Source: Rhyacophila brunnea (Eukaryota > Arthropoda > Insecta > Trichoptera > Rhyacophilidae). Taken from it: DNA of 64,000 nucleotides. The stretch lies in contig JAGYXB010000440.1 in the NCBI GenBank assembly GCA_022495005.1, forward strand, positions 1,984,001 to 2,048,000, in the 5' to 3' direction. Below are positions 46,649 to 59,600 of the stretch, one piece after another; within the stretch, counting starts at the first letter, position 1, and each line of letters begins with the position of its first letter. The notes beneath the pieces are model-generated. The model saw only the letters and a list, made by a program, of their open reading frames with translations. It was not told the origin of the DNA and did no database searches. The translations under genes were made by a program, and so were the position numbers.

Positions 46649-47954
46649 CGAGGGTGGGTCAATAAGTCCTTAGAAAAGCCGACAAGTGGCGCGACTAGTA
46701 CTGTAAGCGGTTTGTTTTCATGCAGCGGCACTACCGATTCAGTATGCTGCGAAGTTTCAATCAGATTGGTCGGGTTGTTGTGTGTTTCTCGTACATTTAA
46801 AAAAAAAATTTGCTTGTGGAAAATGGAAAAATGGAAAATGGAGAAAATTGAGTTTAGAGCTGTTATTAAACATTTTAATATAAAAGGATTAACAGCAAAG
46901 GAAATAAAAAATGAGTTGGATTTAGTTCACGGCATATCTGCTCCTTCACTTGCAACTATTTATAACTGGTTAAATGAATTTAAACGTGGTCGTACATCAA
47001 CAAAGGATGAACCACGCTCAGGACGTCCTGTAGAGGTGACTACACCAGAAATGATCAATAAAATCCACGATATGGTGTTAAGTGACCGAAGATTAAAGTT
47101 GAGTGTGATAATTGAGGTTACAGGGATCTCAAAAGGTAGCGTCATTTCTATTTTACATGACAAATTGGGCATGAAAAATATTTCTGCAAGATGGGTGCCG
47201 CGTTTGCTCACAGTCGACAATAAACGCAATAGGGTGGTGGCCTCTAAAGCCCTGTTGTCGCTCATGCAACGCAATCCGGATGAATTTTTTCGTCGCTTTG
47301 TGACTGTAGATGAAACATGGATACACCACTATACTCCCGAGACGAAAGAACAGTCAAAGCAGTGGATTGCGAAAGGCGAACCATGTCCAAAGAAGGCGAA
47401 AACCGTAAAATCAGCTGGTAAGGTTATGGCTACTGTATTTTGGGATGCACGTGAAATTATTTTCGTTGACTATTTGGAAAAAGGAAAAACAATAACAGGG
47501 TATTATTATGCATCTTTATTGGACCAGCTAAAAAACGAAATTGAAGAAAAACGGCCTCATTTAAACAGGAAAAAAATCCTCTTTCATCAGGACAATGCCC
47601 GTGTTCACACATGTTTACGATCAATGGCTAAAATTGAAGAATTGAAGTTCGAATTGGTCGACCACCCACCGTATTCGCCAGATTTAGCCCCCAGTGACTT
47701 TTTCCTTTTCCCAAACTTAAAAAAATGGCTAAGTGGACAACGTTTTTTTTCAAATGAAGAAGTCATCGATCGGACAAATGCTTATTTTGAGGACCTTCCG
47801 AAAACTTATTTTTCTGACGGTTTAAAAAAAATTGAGAAACGTCTAACCAAGTGTATTGAGCTCCAAGGAGATTATGTTGAGAAATAAAAAAAAAATACAA
47901 AAATAAAAACTGTTTTAATGCTTTTTTCTAAGGAATTATTGACCCACCCTCGTA
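46647..47954 (+). mobile_element. Complete mariner transposon
   Basis: The element is 46649-47952 (1304 bases) with TA at 46647-46648 and 47953-47954. The terminal inverted repeats start CGAGGGTGGGTCAATAA and agree at 28 of the first 29 positions. One intact transposase gene lies between them. Length, TA target and ends are typical of mariner. It is inserted in the left arm of the 4-kb transposon. Confidence 0.95.
46823..47887 (+). CDS. Mariner transposase (DD34D), intact
   Basis: Starting at the ATG of MEKWKMEKIEFRAV gives 354 residues, near the mariner norm of about 345. Starting further upstream (46712) would add 37 residues without family match. An N-terminal helix-turn-helix region (ELDLVHGISAPSLATIYNWL, with RSGRPVEVTTP) is followed by the linker WVPRLLT and the catalytic domain: D in VTVDETWIHHY, D in LFHQDNARVH, and D in PYSPDLAPSDFFLF with exactly 34 residues between the second and third, hence DD34D. 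The C-terminal end KCIELQGDYVEK is typical. No stop or frameshift. It cuts and pastes its own element into TA. The gene is related to the irritans-type subfamily by eye. Confidence 0.95.
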   Translation: MEKWKMEKIEFRAVIKHFNIKGLTAKEIKNELDLVHGISAPSLATIYNWLNEFKRGRTSTKDEPRSGRPVEVTTPEMINKIHDMVLSDRRLKLSVIIEVTGISKGSVISILHDKLGMKNISARWVPRLLTVDNKRNRVVASKALLSLMQRNPDEFFRRFVTVDETWIHHYTPETKEQSKQWIAKGEPCPKKAKTVKSAGKVMATVFWDAREIIFVDYLEKGKTITGYYYASLLDQLKNEIEEKRPHLNRKKILFHQDNARVHTCLRSMAKIEELKFELVDHPPYSPDLAPSDFFLFPNLKKWLSGQRFFSNEEVIDRTNAYFEDLPKTYFSDGLKKIEKRLTKCIELQGDYVEK

Positions 47955-48064
47955 CCTTATCATTAAAAAGTAATGCTGTGTTTTACTAAAAGTTTTAAAC
48001 AAGGATTATGTTAAAAAAAATAATGTATTATAGTTAAGTATCCATAGAATATAACATTATAAAT

Positions 48065-49448
48065 TATTAGGTGGCTCATCTTCTTCGTCTGTTTCATTCA
48101 GTGTATCACCAACTGCACTGTGATGCCCCATTGTCAAATATTCTTCATGGTATCTGGATGGAATTATTTTATTTTGTAAAGTTTAGACAGATCTTTAAAT
48201 TTGGCGGTTGAAATAGAAATTGGTGTTTCGTATAAGCATCACAATACGGTTGGCTCAGATATTCGTCGGGAAGACCTTCCTCTAGCAAATGTAAAGGTAC
48301 TTTTCTCCGCATTAGGGTTCAATGAATAAGAAAAAAGCATGTGGTCAGAGTTTTTGGAGAACCAGGCCTTTTTAATAATTTTTAAACATTATTTTTTGAT
48401 CTGCTTTATTTAATTTGGGAAGAATTGCACTCTGGAGACTTTTATAGTCTTTAAAGTCTCCATGGGTCATTGTAATTACGTTGTATGGTTTGGGGTTGAT
48501 TCTAGAATTACTTATTAGAGTTGGCCATTCAGATGAGGCCCAAATAACTTTAATCTTTAAATTATTTTCAATTGTCTGTCCAGGTTCAAGGTATGTTATG
48601 CTGATATTTACAATATATTTTGCTGTTCTTAAAAACCGAATGATACAGGCCAAAATTTGGTGATTTTTATTCTGCCCGGAGCATGAATCACAGTACAGCG
48701 ACACCATGCTCACTGAACCCCTTTCATCCACTATATTCAAATAAGTAGTTATTTAAAATTGTACAAATTTCATTGGTTCCCCTATGTCCATCCTGTTCTC
48801 CCCATAAAAAAACAATAACCATTTCTGGTCACACTTTCATAGAAAGTTTCATTAAAGACTGTGTATTTTCGTAAATAATAAAGTAGTATGTTTAAGACTT
48901 TTTGGAGATCAAAACACATAAAAAATGGATTTTTCTAGGCTAAATCTTGTTCCTTTCAGTGTATAGATTTGGAAAACTCGGCTTCAGATTTGTGCCTTTT
49001 GTAGAAATCAATTTTGTAGTTTTTCTACATTTGTCATATTCTCTTCAGCAATATTCTTTAGTTTTTCACACGTAATTACATTTGTCTTTAGATGGTGGAT
49101 ACCTAAATTGTACTTTATACGAAATACATCTTTGAACATTCTCTCAGAACATGTTATAAAATTGCGTATCTTACATTCGTCTTTGTATAACCTGTAAACA
49201 AATGATGTATTCTTCAATTCTGCATTTAAATATTTTCGTGTTGTGCTTGCTCTACAATAGTGCGAAGGAACTGCTGGTAATTTTTGTATAAACATTTCAA
49301 TGTCTTGCAAAACCTCTAAAGATGTTTTGTTTTTTGGAGTGTGTTTTTCACGACTATATCGTTTGGCTGCATGAAGTCCAGTTTTGTTTTTAATTGTGTA
49401 GAAAACCTTATTTTGGGATATATTAAGGCTATACTTTAGCTGGGGCAC
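48065..49448 (-). pseudogene. Broken transposase-like gene of the 4-kb element (CDSCSGQNKN motif)
   Basis: The minus strand has three collinear pieces. 49448-49008 (146 residues) includes PAVPSHYCRASTTRKYLNAE and YKDECKIRNF, then YNLGIHHLK. 48740-48372 (about 122 residues) includes LYCDSCSGQNKNHQILACII and THGDFKDYKS. A short frame ending near 48065 includes IPSRYHEEYLTMGHHSA and an acidic end ETDEEDEPP. Proteins with this order (a HY-x-R-KYL stretch, then DxCxGQNKN, then an RYHEYY-like end) are common in insect genomes as repeat-encoded DUF7869-type proteins, with the D of DSC a likely catalytic residue. Frameshifts and a missing 5' part make this copy nonfunctional. Confidence 0.65.
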
Positions 49449-50224
49449 TTTCTAAAACGGTTGTGACGACGCGACGCGAAGATTGTGCAAACGACGCGTG
49501 CAGTTCAAAACATTATTTATCATAAAAATTCAACATGCGTCCATTTAATGTTGTGTGTTGTTCTATTAGTAATAATAATAATATATTCCTTGACATGTTT
49601 TCTTTTTCAAGTAAATGGGTAACGATTTTTAGTAATCTTAACACGATTTAAAAATTAATTCCCCCGACGCCATCACATTGACGTTTTCACAGCTCGACTA
49701 TCGCTCTCTGATTGGCAGCGAGTCCAAAATTTCGTCGCACCTATAGTTGAAAATTATTTTCTTTTTCACTGAAGTATGCTCTTAAGAGTATTTAATAAAA
49801 AATCCTGGCAAACTTTTCGGGTAGCGTTATTAACAGGAACAAAATATTCTCTTTTTATACACCTTATACGTTTAATACAACTCCGATAACTTGACAAACC
49901 TCACATGGCGAACAAACTTTCTGAATGAGCGAACAGGGCAAATGGTGTAACCAACATAGAATAGTGGCTTACATCAATTGTCTTATGAGAAAAAGTCTTT
50001 GCAGCGGGTTACACTATTCAGTCACATCAAGTAGCCGGGTCATAATTTTTATACCTAAAACCAATGTGAAATGATGTTTCCCTTCCAAAAAGTGGTAAAT
50101 ATTTTTTTTTAATTTACAACATTTGGCCGGGACCTGCTCTGTCGTCTTTAAAATGAGATCCAATCATTAACTCATTTTCGTATAATTTGAGGGTTACACC
50201 AATTGGCCAAAACACCGTCGATAT

Positions 50225-50633
50225 TATCTATGGTCACCAATTTGTTGTTGTCCAAAATGTGATTTTTTTTCACTTTAATTAATATTGTACCTACTGACTT
50301 TGAAATGTATTTATTAACTTACAATTTTAAGTTTTCTTTTGTTATTTCAGCATAATAAATTTATTGTGATTTTTGTATAATTTATGATTGAGTATAACTC
50401 AATGCAGATTTTTTAAATATAAATATTATGTTAAGCTGTAACATTTTAATATTGTCAAAATACTGTCAAAATGCAGGTCTGTATCTGTATGACTAGTTTG
50501 GTATTGGGAGGGTGCTCTGAATCAGTATTCGGTATTGTGTTTATATTATAATATAGTAAAATGAACACGACACAATTGTGTAATTGCAATAAATAGAAGT
50601 AAGTTTTTATATGCCGCTTTAATTTAGAGAAAG
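50225..50633 (+). promoter_or_regulatory. Upstream region of CARMIL
   Basis: AT-rich sequence between the 4-kb transposon's end and the CARMIL start codon at 50634. It must hold the transcription start or a 5' UTR intron. No TATA or initiator motif is convincing. Confidence 0.35.
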
Positions 50634-53600
50634 ATGTCCACTAAATCACAGCTCAATAATGACTGGAACGGTAGGTCCGACACTTAAATTTTTTATGCAA
50701 TTATTTTTTGTTTATTTAATATATTATTCGATATACAGTTTTTTTCGCAGCGTTTGTGTTTTGCGAATCTTAATAAAATCGGTGCTTATTATAATTGAAT
50801 CGTGTATTTGAATATTTCAGATAGCCTCACGAACTTATTGGGGAAGAATGTCAAAATATTTTTTAAGACCCTGGTGCGTCTGGAAACCCGGGGGGACAAA
50901 ACGAAAACGGAAAACAGAGTTCTGGTAATATTTTTACATATTTTATAATGTTCAAAACAATAATTCTGTCGTATATAATCGGCAAAATAGGTAGTGTTAT
51001 GTACATTTTTGTTACCTAATACTCAGATATCCAGGATCCAAAAACACCACAATATTATGCTAAATATTCTAATTGTTATATTAAACAATTTAATACAATT
51101 ACATTGAGAATAGCTTAAAAAGGAGGTCAATAAAATCATGACATAATGAATGACGAATAAATTAAAATCGTGCTTGATATTGCATACATATAGTAATTAT
51201 TTACTTGGTCAATGCGATTATCTAATAAATAAATATGTTAATAAGGCTACATCGATGGGTGAATGCAGTGGTCGGCATGCAGAAAGTTTTTTGGTGGCAC
51301 GGCTAAGACTCTGACAAGAGTGAGAGATAGGGATTGCATACCGGTATTCCAGTATTTTTCAATATCTAAATACCAGTTTTAAAAATTAAAAATACCGGAA
51401 TTTTTGGTACCTATTAAGAAAGCATACACGTTTACGTTATTGAAAATGAATTATAAGTTTGCTGCTAAAATGCAAATATATTGACTGAATCCAACAGAAA
51501 TAATAATAAAACAAAATCCATCAGATATATTTATATAATTGTCGCGATTATTGTTGAATAATTATTGATGACTGTACAAGCATTGAATTTAAGAAGCTTT
51601 TCTTGCAGCCACACTTATTTGCACTTGATAAACTAGCCTTTTTGATGGCTTTATGTTAAATTATCAAAATATTCAAATTATTTGTAAAAATCGGAGCGTT
51701 GGAACGGACCCTTTTTTTAAGTTGCTCCGCTCCGGGCCCTAATACTTGCTCCGGCTCCGCTCCTGGGTCTGCTCTGCTCCGGGTAAAAAGTTTTAATAAG
51801 TATTATTAGTTGATAAAAATAAGTTGTTTTATAATAATCGTCATTTTCATTATTAATTCAATTGAATTGCTGTTTCAACAAAATTGTTGACAGCAAATCG
51901 TCTCTCCTTATTTGCCTCTTCAGTCAAAAAAGTGAGGTTATTTATCACTCGGCAGTGTTGCCTTAGTTCAAATTATTCCAGTGTTGCAAAGTGTCAAAAT
52001 ATACTATTTTCATTGTATTTTAGTACGAAAATTTAATAATAAAAAAAAAACATAACATAACAAACAAAGCAGCAGAGGAACGGCACGGAGCAACGGAGCA
52101 ATGGAGCACTACAAATTTTCGGTGCTCTGGCTCCGGGTAAAATCCCATAGCTCCGTGCTCCTGCTCCGAGCTCCGCTCCAACGCTCTGGTAAAAATCACC
52201 AGTTCTAGAATATTATGATCAATACATGTTTTTAAATGTCAACATAATAAATGTAGGTAGGTAGGTTTTTGCTATAAAATAATGTTTTAAAGAGATGTTA
52301 ATAGCTATATTTGCTGATTTTTGCATCGCTATATTACCCAATATTTTTGTCTATTTCTCATTTAGCGCCAATCCAAAATCATTCTTTGTCTGATATACAA
52401 TGATGTTTGAACGGTTCGAATATTTTAACAGTGTGAGTTTTTGATGTTTCAACTCAATAGATTAAATCGCTACTGTGTGCGTAGTAGTGAATGCTTGTTG
52501 GCATTTCTGAGTCGTTATTATATTGGTGTCAAGCAGTGGCAAAGGGTGGAAGTAGGCTGTTAAGATCCGCCATATATAGTGCACACCAAACTTTGTCAGT
52601 CATAAATAATTGTTTTCATTGAAATAAGACTACAATTTACAGATGGTATCGGTTAGTTTTTAAAATTCAATTAAACCCTGCGAAAACCAAGCGATAATAG
52701 ATAATAGTCAAAAAATACTCGTCTATCTATAGAATATCTAAAATTATGCAATTAAATCATACATAACTGGATATTATAAAGATAGAATAATATTTTTTAA
52801 CTATTATAGTTTGGTTAGGCAGGGCTTAATGAATTTAAAAAGATGAACCAACAATATGTGTAATATGTATTCTTAATCCAACGAAAACCAATAAGTATGA
52901 ATGAAAAAGTGTGCACAATTTTGTTGTATCCCCGAAAATATACCAAAACCATTATGGTTTGGTTTAGGCAGGGCTTAATTGATTTTTAAAAACTAACCAA
53001 TACCCCCTGTAAATTTTATTGTAGTCTTTAGTTCAATAAAAACAAATACGTATGACTAACAAAGTTTAATGTGCACTATTTATGGCGGAATTTAACAGCC
53101 TACCTCGACCCTTCGTTACTGGTGTCACTTCAATTTTCCGAATTATCCGAACATAAAATCAAAGAATTTCGCGGTGAGAAGAAGGTTTCGTTTCGTTTGT
53201 GCAAGTAAAATGGTTCCACGACTTAAATTAATTGGGAAACGGAACTAGAGTCAGTAATTGAAGTACCTATTTTATTAAAAGGTTTCGTGGATTCAATATT
53301 TAATTTCATATTATTCAAATCAAGTGATTATTTTTCATTCAAAATAAAAAAATATTATTAAACGCACACTCTAAAAGAAAATACAATTCAGGAAATGAGT
53401 TTTCTTATCTATGATTTAGATTTCGTTTAACTTAGTATTTTATATTTGTAAAAAATAGTTTCCAAACATTCTATGGTGGCTTATCTTACACACCTATATG
53501 TATATTGTGTTACAATACACACCAAGATATAGTGCCATTCATGCAATAAGTACAGTCAATTACTATAGGAAGCATACAGCTCACCACATAATATAATCGC

Positions 53601-56600
53601 GTTCAGAAAACTGTGAATCATAACATGACATCACCTTTTCGGAAATAAGTATTCGCAATTATCCAATCATTGCGACCGCATACTAAAAGATATGTATTAA
53701 CAGAGTAAGATAGGGGTTTAAGTAGGTGTGTAGGTGTGGGTCATACGGAGGAATAAAATAAATTGAGTGGTCATTGAATGCAATCACAGCAATACGGCAG
53801 TTTATCTATGAAATGATTTTTAAATTATTTTGTATTCTTTTATACGCTTATTATAAAATGAAATTTTGCGATAGTGAAATTGAAAAATTATTCTACAAAT
53901 TTTATTTATAGAATAAATTTTTTTTTTTTTTTAATTGCCAAGATAACGGTGATATGAGGCATCCACTCATTTCCAAATACTGATAAGTCCACAATTCAAT
54001 ATTGTGGAATATTGATTGATTTTAACGTTAGTTTCTTTTCCATCGTAATTTATTTTTAAATTGTATCGCTATTCTAATTTTGGTAATTGTGCCGCAGAGG
54101 TGGACACGAGCTTTTATATTTTTTTTTTACGAAAACAGTTTATTCCATGTAATTCCATCGACTTTTCGATCCAATAATCGTTAATTGAAAATTTTCATAC
54201 ATTTTGATACACCATTATCACAAACTAAGATTATATGAGGCAATATTAGGTTGGGGTAGGTTAGATTAGGTTAGGTTTGGTTTGGTCTAAAAAGAAAGTT
54301 GTAAAACCTCATGTCCACCTCTGCGGCACATTTACCCTAATTTTTATTAGCCGATGAACCTTTAATAGCATTAAATATAAGCACAATAAAATAGGACATC
54401 GTAATAGATTTTTGGGTTTTCACCGCATATTCTTCCTTCTTGTTTCTTTGACGTTTCAGGCTCGTTACAGAGGCCATTCTCACATTGTCACAGAGGTAAT
54501 TAACTCTTGAGAATGGACTCTGCAAAGTAAAACAAACCCACTGACATAAATCCTTCATCTCAATATATTTGTGAGTGGATATGTGGATATTTTTTCTTAG
54601 ATTCTGTACAAAATATGCGGACTTATCAGTTACATATGAGACTGATACAACATTTGACCGATTCCTGAAGTTGTTTAGCCATTAAAAGATATATTCTATA
54701 TGCCTTAGCAGCATGGCCCCCACAATGGGGGGGCTGACAGGGCTCTGGCCTGGGGGCCCGGGCTTAGGAGGGGCCCGGCATAATGGGTCGACCAGATAAG
54801 TGAGATAAACGCAAATTAAAAATTTTCTCCAATAGTAAAAAAGTCGCCTGTTACGCGCAGTATTTTTCTTCAAAAATATTAACATTTTAAAATAAGTGGT
54901 TATGCGATACAATTTTTGATTGTTGTATGTCAATACCACAGAACAGGTAATAAAGAGTTCCCTGGTCAATACTCGACAGCTCCATAATTCAAGTAGATGT
55001 TTTCAAAAATACAAAAATCGCCAAATAATTTACCTCAAACACCATTTAAAAAATGCTTGTATAGTGTCATATTTTTGTTAGCCTTAGTGATAGGTAGGGG
55101 GGCCCGTTTCAGGTTCTGGGGCCCATGCTTAGCAGCATCGAAACGTAGCGGTCTGTCTGTCGTTTTGTAATACTGTAACACTATGGTGTACTGGTATTTG
55201 CAATTTGTTATTGTTCATCTAAATATTATAAATAATGGTGATTCATTATATAAACAATTTCTTTTAGACTAATACCCCGTTTACACATGTATATGTATAT
55301 GGAATAAAATTATTACCACGTCTAAACTCATCTCGACTGCGACACGTCGAATATGTTGATGTTATTTTGTTGGCATTCACAAAACACATGTAACTAAATC
55401 TACTGCCGCATACCGCATGATTGCAACCTTTTAGTTGCTGGAAAAATTCAGCTGGAGTCATATGCAACTATTTTCACCCTACATGCAGCGCAGATATAAT
55501 CCTGAAATGTCACACTTCGTCGTGCATTTTGGCTTGCCGTGTAACGCTACTGTCCTCGCACGGGTTTGCCTATATGCACATAAGAAAGTTGCATGTTGCG
55601 CTCAGTTTTGATTTATGACTATTATCCCAGTCAAGACGATTTTCAATGTGCGACTGGGCTAAAACTCCATGTTTTTGTGATACTGTATTCGGGTTCTAGA
55701 CGGCGATATAGTCATGCTTTCTCTTCTGATAACATTTTGCATAATGAAGTTTCAGCCATTTTTGTCAGGTGCGTTTACTGTAGCATATTGTGTACCTGTG
55801 CAAGATCAGTGTCAATCGAATTGAGGTTACATTGATTTTTTGTCTTCATAATCAAATCAAAATATGTTTGCATTTTGTTTCAGGTATTTTCCTCTAGTCG
55901 CCTATTTGTCCTCACCGTTAAAGTTCCAGCTCGGGTAAGAAAGATAATTTATTTTCTGTTTTTATTACTTGCAATATTATTTTCGAGTTGCCGTAACTAA
56001 ATAAATAAATACTTTTTGTTTGTGTTAACAGGTAGAAGCACATTATCACTATTTGGAAATAGAGGCGTTGGAAAGTCGTCAACCGAACCACTTGTGCTTT
56101 GTTTTTGATGTTGATACTAAACCTCTTTCACTACTAATCGGTAATTAATTTTAACGTGATATTGCACAATTTATACTAACCAAATTTGACCATCAGATCG
56201 AACAGTGTTTAAGGGAATCCTTCTTCAATGCAGATATTGTCTTTCACCCACATGCGGTGAATTTTGCTTGCATGGATGCTGTTAAAAAGAAACATTAATC
56301 AGTGGCGTGCGGCATATAGATTAGATGTGGATAGATCCGAAGCCGGGGGATTTAATAATTTATTTATAAAGTTTATTATTACTTCATTGGACGACTAGTT
56401 ATGTCCAGAAATTTTCTGCATACGTGCAGTTTGCCGTATCACACTTCACCGTGAAATGTATCGGAAATATTATGGTCGTATATTAAAGACCGTCCAACCT
56501 CTTTGGGTCGTATAGTACTGACATAAAATTTATGTCTTAAATAAAACACGGTTCTTGTCGGTTTACAAGAAGCCAGCGGCAAACAAATTTTGAAAATAGT

Positions 56601-59600
56601 CAATATACTGGATTATTTGTTAGGTTAGGTTTTCATTCTTGAATTCGTGAATTTTACCAAAATCAGCTATGAAAATAGAGATGACCGTATAGCATATTGT
56701 CATTTCTTTCCGATAAGAAAGCTCACGGCTAACTGTGCTACGGTGAAATGTAATACGTACAATTTACATGTAACCACGGCTAATGTGGTAGTAGTTATTG
56801 AATCCGAAACTAGTAATGTATTAATTCATTTAGTGCTAACACAGCGACTGGCGCGTTTGCAGCAGTTGGCCATTAGATATAATTAATGTGTTATTTAAAT
56901 GTGGTGATTAAAATGTAATTAAAACGTCAGCAGTGATTGTGTTAAAGGAACAACACTCTTTTAACTTTCTTTTGCCTTGCGTATTCCCCGGATCTTTTCA
57001 GAGATTATATTATCATTAAAACTTCTTTCTTTCATTTCATTAAAACTTCTTCTTTCTTTCTTTCTTCAAAGAACGTTTGAGAGTGAGTCGATTTTTTGGG
57101 TCTAATATCAGTAAGTGTACGATTATTAAAACTTCTTTATAAATCCTTAGTTAGAAGAACGTTTGAGAGTGAGTCAATTGTTTGGGCCTAATATCAGTAA
57201 GTGTACGGTCTTATTGTAAAAATGGTTCAAAAGATTTTTTAGGACTCCTTCATTTGATGCTGTACGGAAACTATCCGTGACTTTATCCAACTTACTTTCT
57301 CTTAGGTATGCTTACATACTTGTAATACAGTCTCTTGAAAAGATTTTTGTTTGTCGACAATTTTTTTTTCCAACTTAGACATGGTGTAATATAGAACGTT
57401 CTCACTGATGTTGACCTGTGTCTCTGATAATTATTTTGCAAACTGCAGAGATCTTCAAGGTGCAGAATCGGGAAGACAATAACTGTGTTCAATCAAATCG
57501 GATATTGATATATTCCGACATTGCAATATAATGTAATCATTCCATTGGCCGCAAACAAACATTCGTGATTTCATTTTCCCAAATCGACTGCTTAATTTGC
57601 AAACTAGCCAACTGCACTTTTGACCAAAAATGCATTCGTTCGCTTACTTTCTTCACACAAAACAGCCAACTACAGGTGCTAAATTTCCAATATCGTAAAT
57701 GGAACAACTCTGCTCTTTATATAAATTTTCTTTATATATAGAAGGGAAGCTAAACTAGTGTATTAATTCATAGTGCAGCTTATTTGTAAAAAAAAAATGA
57801 ATTGTTAAATTCCGCTCAATAGTTAAATTATTATGTTTTTTCTCTCCTAAACAATTTTGGAGTTAGCCAGTTTGCAGATTAAGCAGTCAATATGTAATAA
57901 ATTTTCTTGTCTGTGGTATTCATTTTAATAGTATACGTTAACATATTTTCAGGGGATGAATCAGAAGGAGGTGCTCGCGTGGTGGGGGCAGTTTGTGCAT
58001 TGGCTGGGGCCCTTGCCAGGCTTTGTCCCGGTGCTGCTTTTACACATATTATTCCAAAGGTATATACACAAAAAAGTCTTGTTTTTAAGGCCCCTTGCAC
58101 ATTCATTGTGACCCCAACTAAATCTGAAGTCAGATAATCAGTTGCATGTAGTCTAGGTGTGCGAAATGTATGGTTTTAGTTGGTTTATTGGTGGGTTCTC
58201 AATACAAAAAGTGAGATTAATGAATATAATCTACTTTTCAATCAACTTCGGGCTTAACACTATAATATGTATTTCTGGCAACTGAATTTGATGTCTATAG
58301 CCTCACATAATATGATAAGATAACAAATATGAAAAAATGATTTCCAACTATTTGCATGTATAGGTATCGGTGCCAGGTGCCCTTGAGGCAGCAGAGAGGG
58401 GGGTGGGTGCGGGGGCCACCGGTGCTGGAGGAGGCCCTTGCGGAGGATTCTCCGCACAATATGCCGCCGCCTGTGACCTTTTACAAGTGCCATTTAGGTA
58501 ATCAATCTTCATCATTTCTTTACAGTGTCCTAATATATTATGAAAGTTAAGCTGAAAAATGGTTCATTTTTTCATTTGTATATATTTGTATATATGTATA
58601 TATATTTTCAAGAACCACATAATGTTTCAAACCTAAAAAAACATTTTTTCAATTAACTATCATTCAGATCAGAGGTCTGCAACCGCCGGCCCACTCTTGC
58701 ATATCTTACAACTTATATATGACTGACATAAGATACGGCCCATATGTTGAATTGTTTCAATAATAAATTAATTTTGAATTTGGAAACACAGAAATTGGCG
58801 AACATGCATTTTCGGCCATGAGTTTTAATAAGAAGACATTTTCTTCTCGACTGACTTATGATCATCTACATCAGGGGGGGGCAAACTGCGGCCCGCCGGG
58901 TATTTTTTTGCGGCCCGCCATCATTAATTGTACTTCTGATTACGAATAACTTTTTTATATATTTTTTAAAAAATATTGACGATAGATTAAAATTTGAAGA
59001 ATTTGTTGTTTCATAAATGTATTATCTCAGTACGTCTTCCTTGCGTCTTGTCTCACACTATGTAACCACTATTTTCGACGTTGAACATCGTGACACATTT
59101 AAATGCTTTTAACTCCACTTTGCAAGGAAAAAAATATATGCCCATGATATGGTAAAAAGTTTGAATGGATTTCAATTAAAACTCAAGTTATTCTTTCGAC
59201 AAATATCGAATAACAACGTGGACCACTTTCCAACTTTGAAGTTGCGAATATACCAGAATATAAATTTGAAGAATATGGTAAAATTAATAAAGCTCTGAGA
59301 TTTTTCACAAAGATTTGGTGGCTTCCGAAAAATTGAGACAAGTTTAGCAGTAGTACGCGATCCATTTTCAATAGATATTGATAGTGTACCGACAGAGCTA
59401 CAACTTGAGATGCCCATTTACAAGCAGTTTTGAGAATATCAACTACAAAATTAACACCTGAATTTAAAAAAATGTTAAATGGTCAACAGTTTCATTCTTC
59501 TCATTAATTTTTTTGTAATGTTTATTTTTCGTGATAATAAATATGTTATTTTCGTGATAATAAATGGTATTTTACGTGCGGCCCGCCGCTCATTTTGAAT

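Larger units (their letters stand above)
46192..50224 (-). mobile_element. 4-kb TIR DNA transposon (DUF7869/Sola-like?) carrying a nested mariner
   Basis: The left end at 46196 begins CGACGGTGTTTTGGCCAATT. The right end at 50220 is its inverse. Both are flanked by ATAT (46192-46195 and 50221-50224), a possible 4-bp target duplication (palindromic, so length is uncertain). The subterminal motif GGGTTACATCAATTGG or variants recurs near 46210 (inverted), 46394, 46457, 49944 (inverted), 49966, 50006 and 50190. The minus strand holds a broken transposase-like gene (48065-49448). Removing the mariner (46649-47952) leaves about 2.7 kb. Superfamily is inferred only from the protein motif and the 4-bp duplication. 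Confidence 0.7.

Noticed and set aside
54240..54290. Telomeric (TTAGG)n array
   Set aside because: Only two or three imperfect units inside a MITE, not an array.
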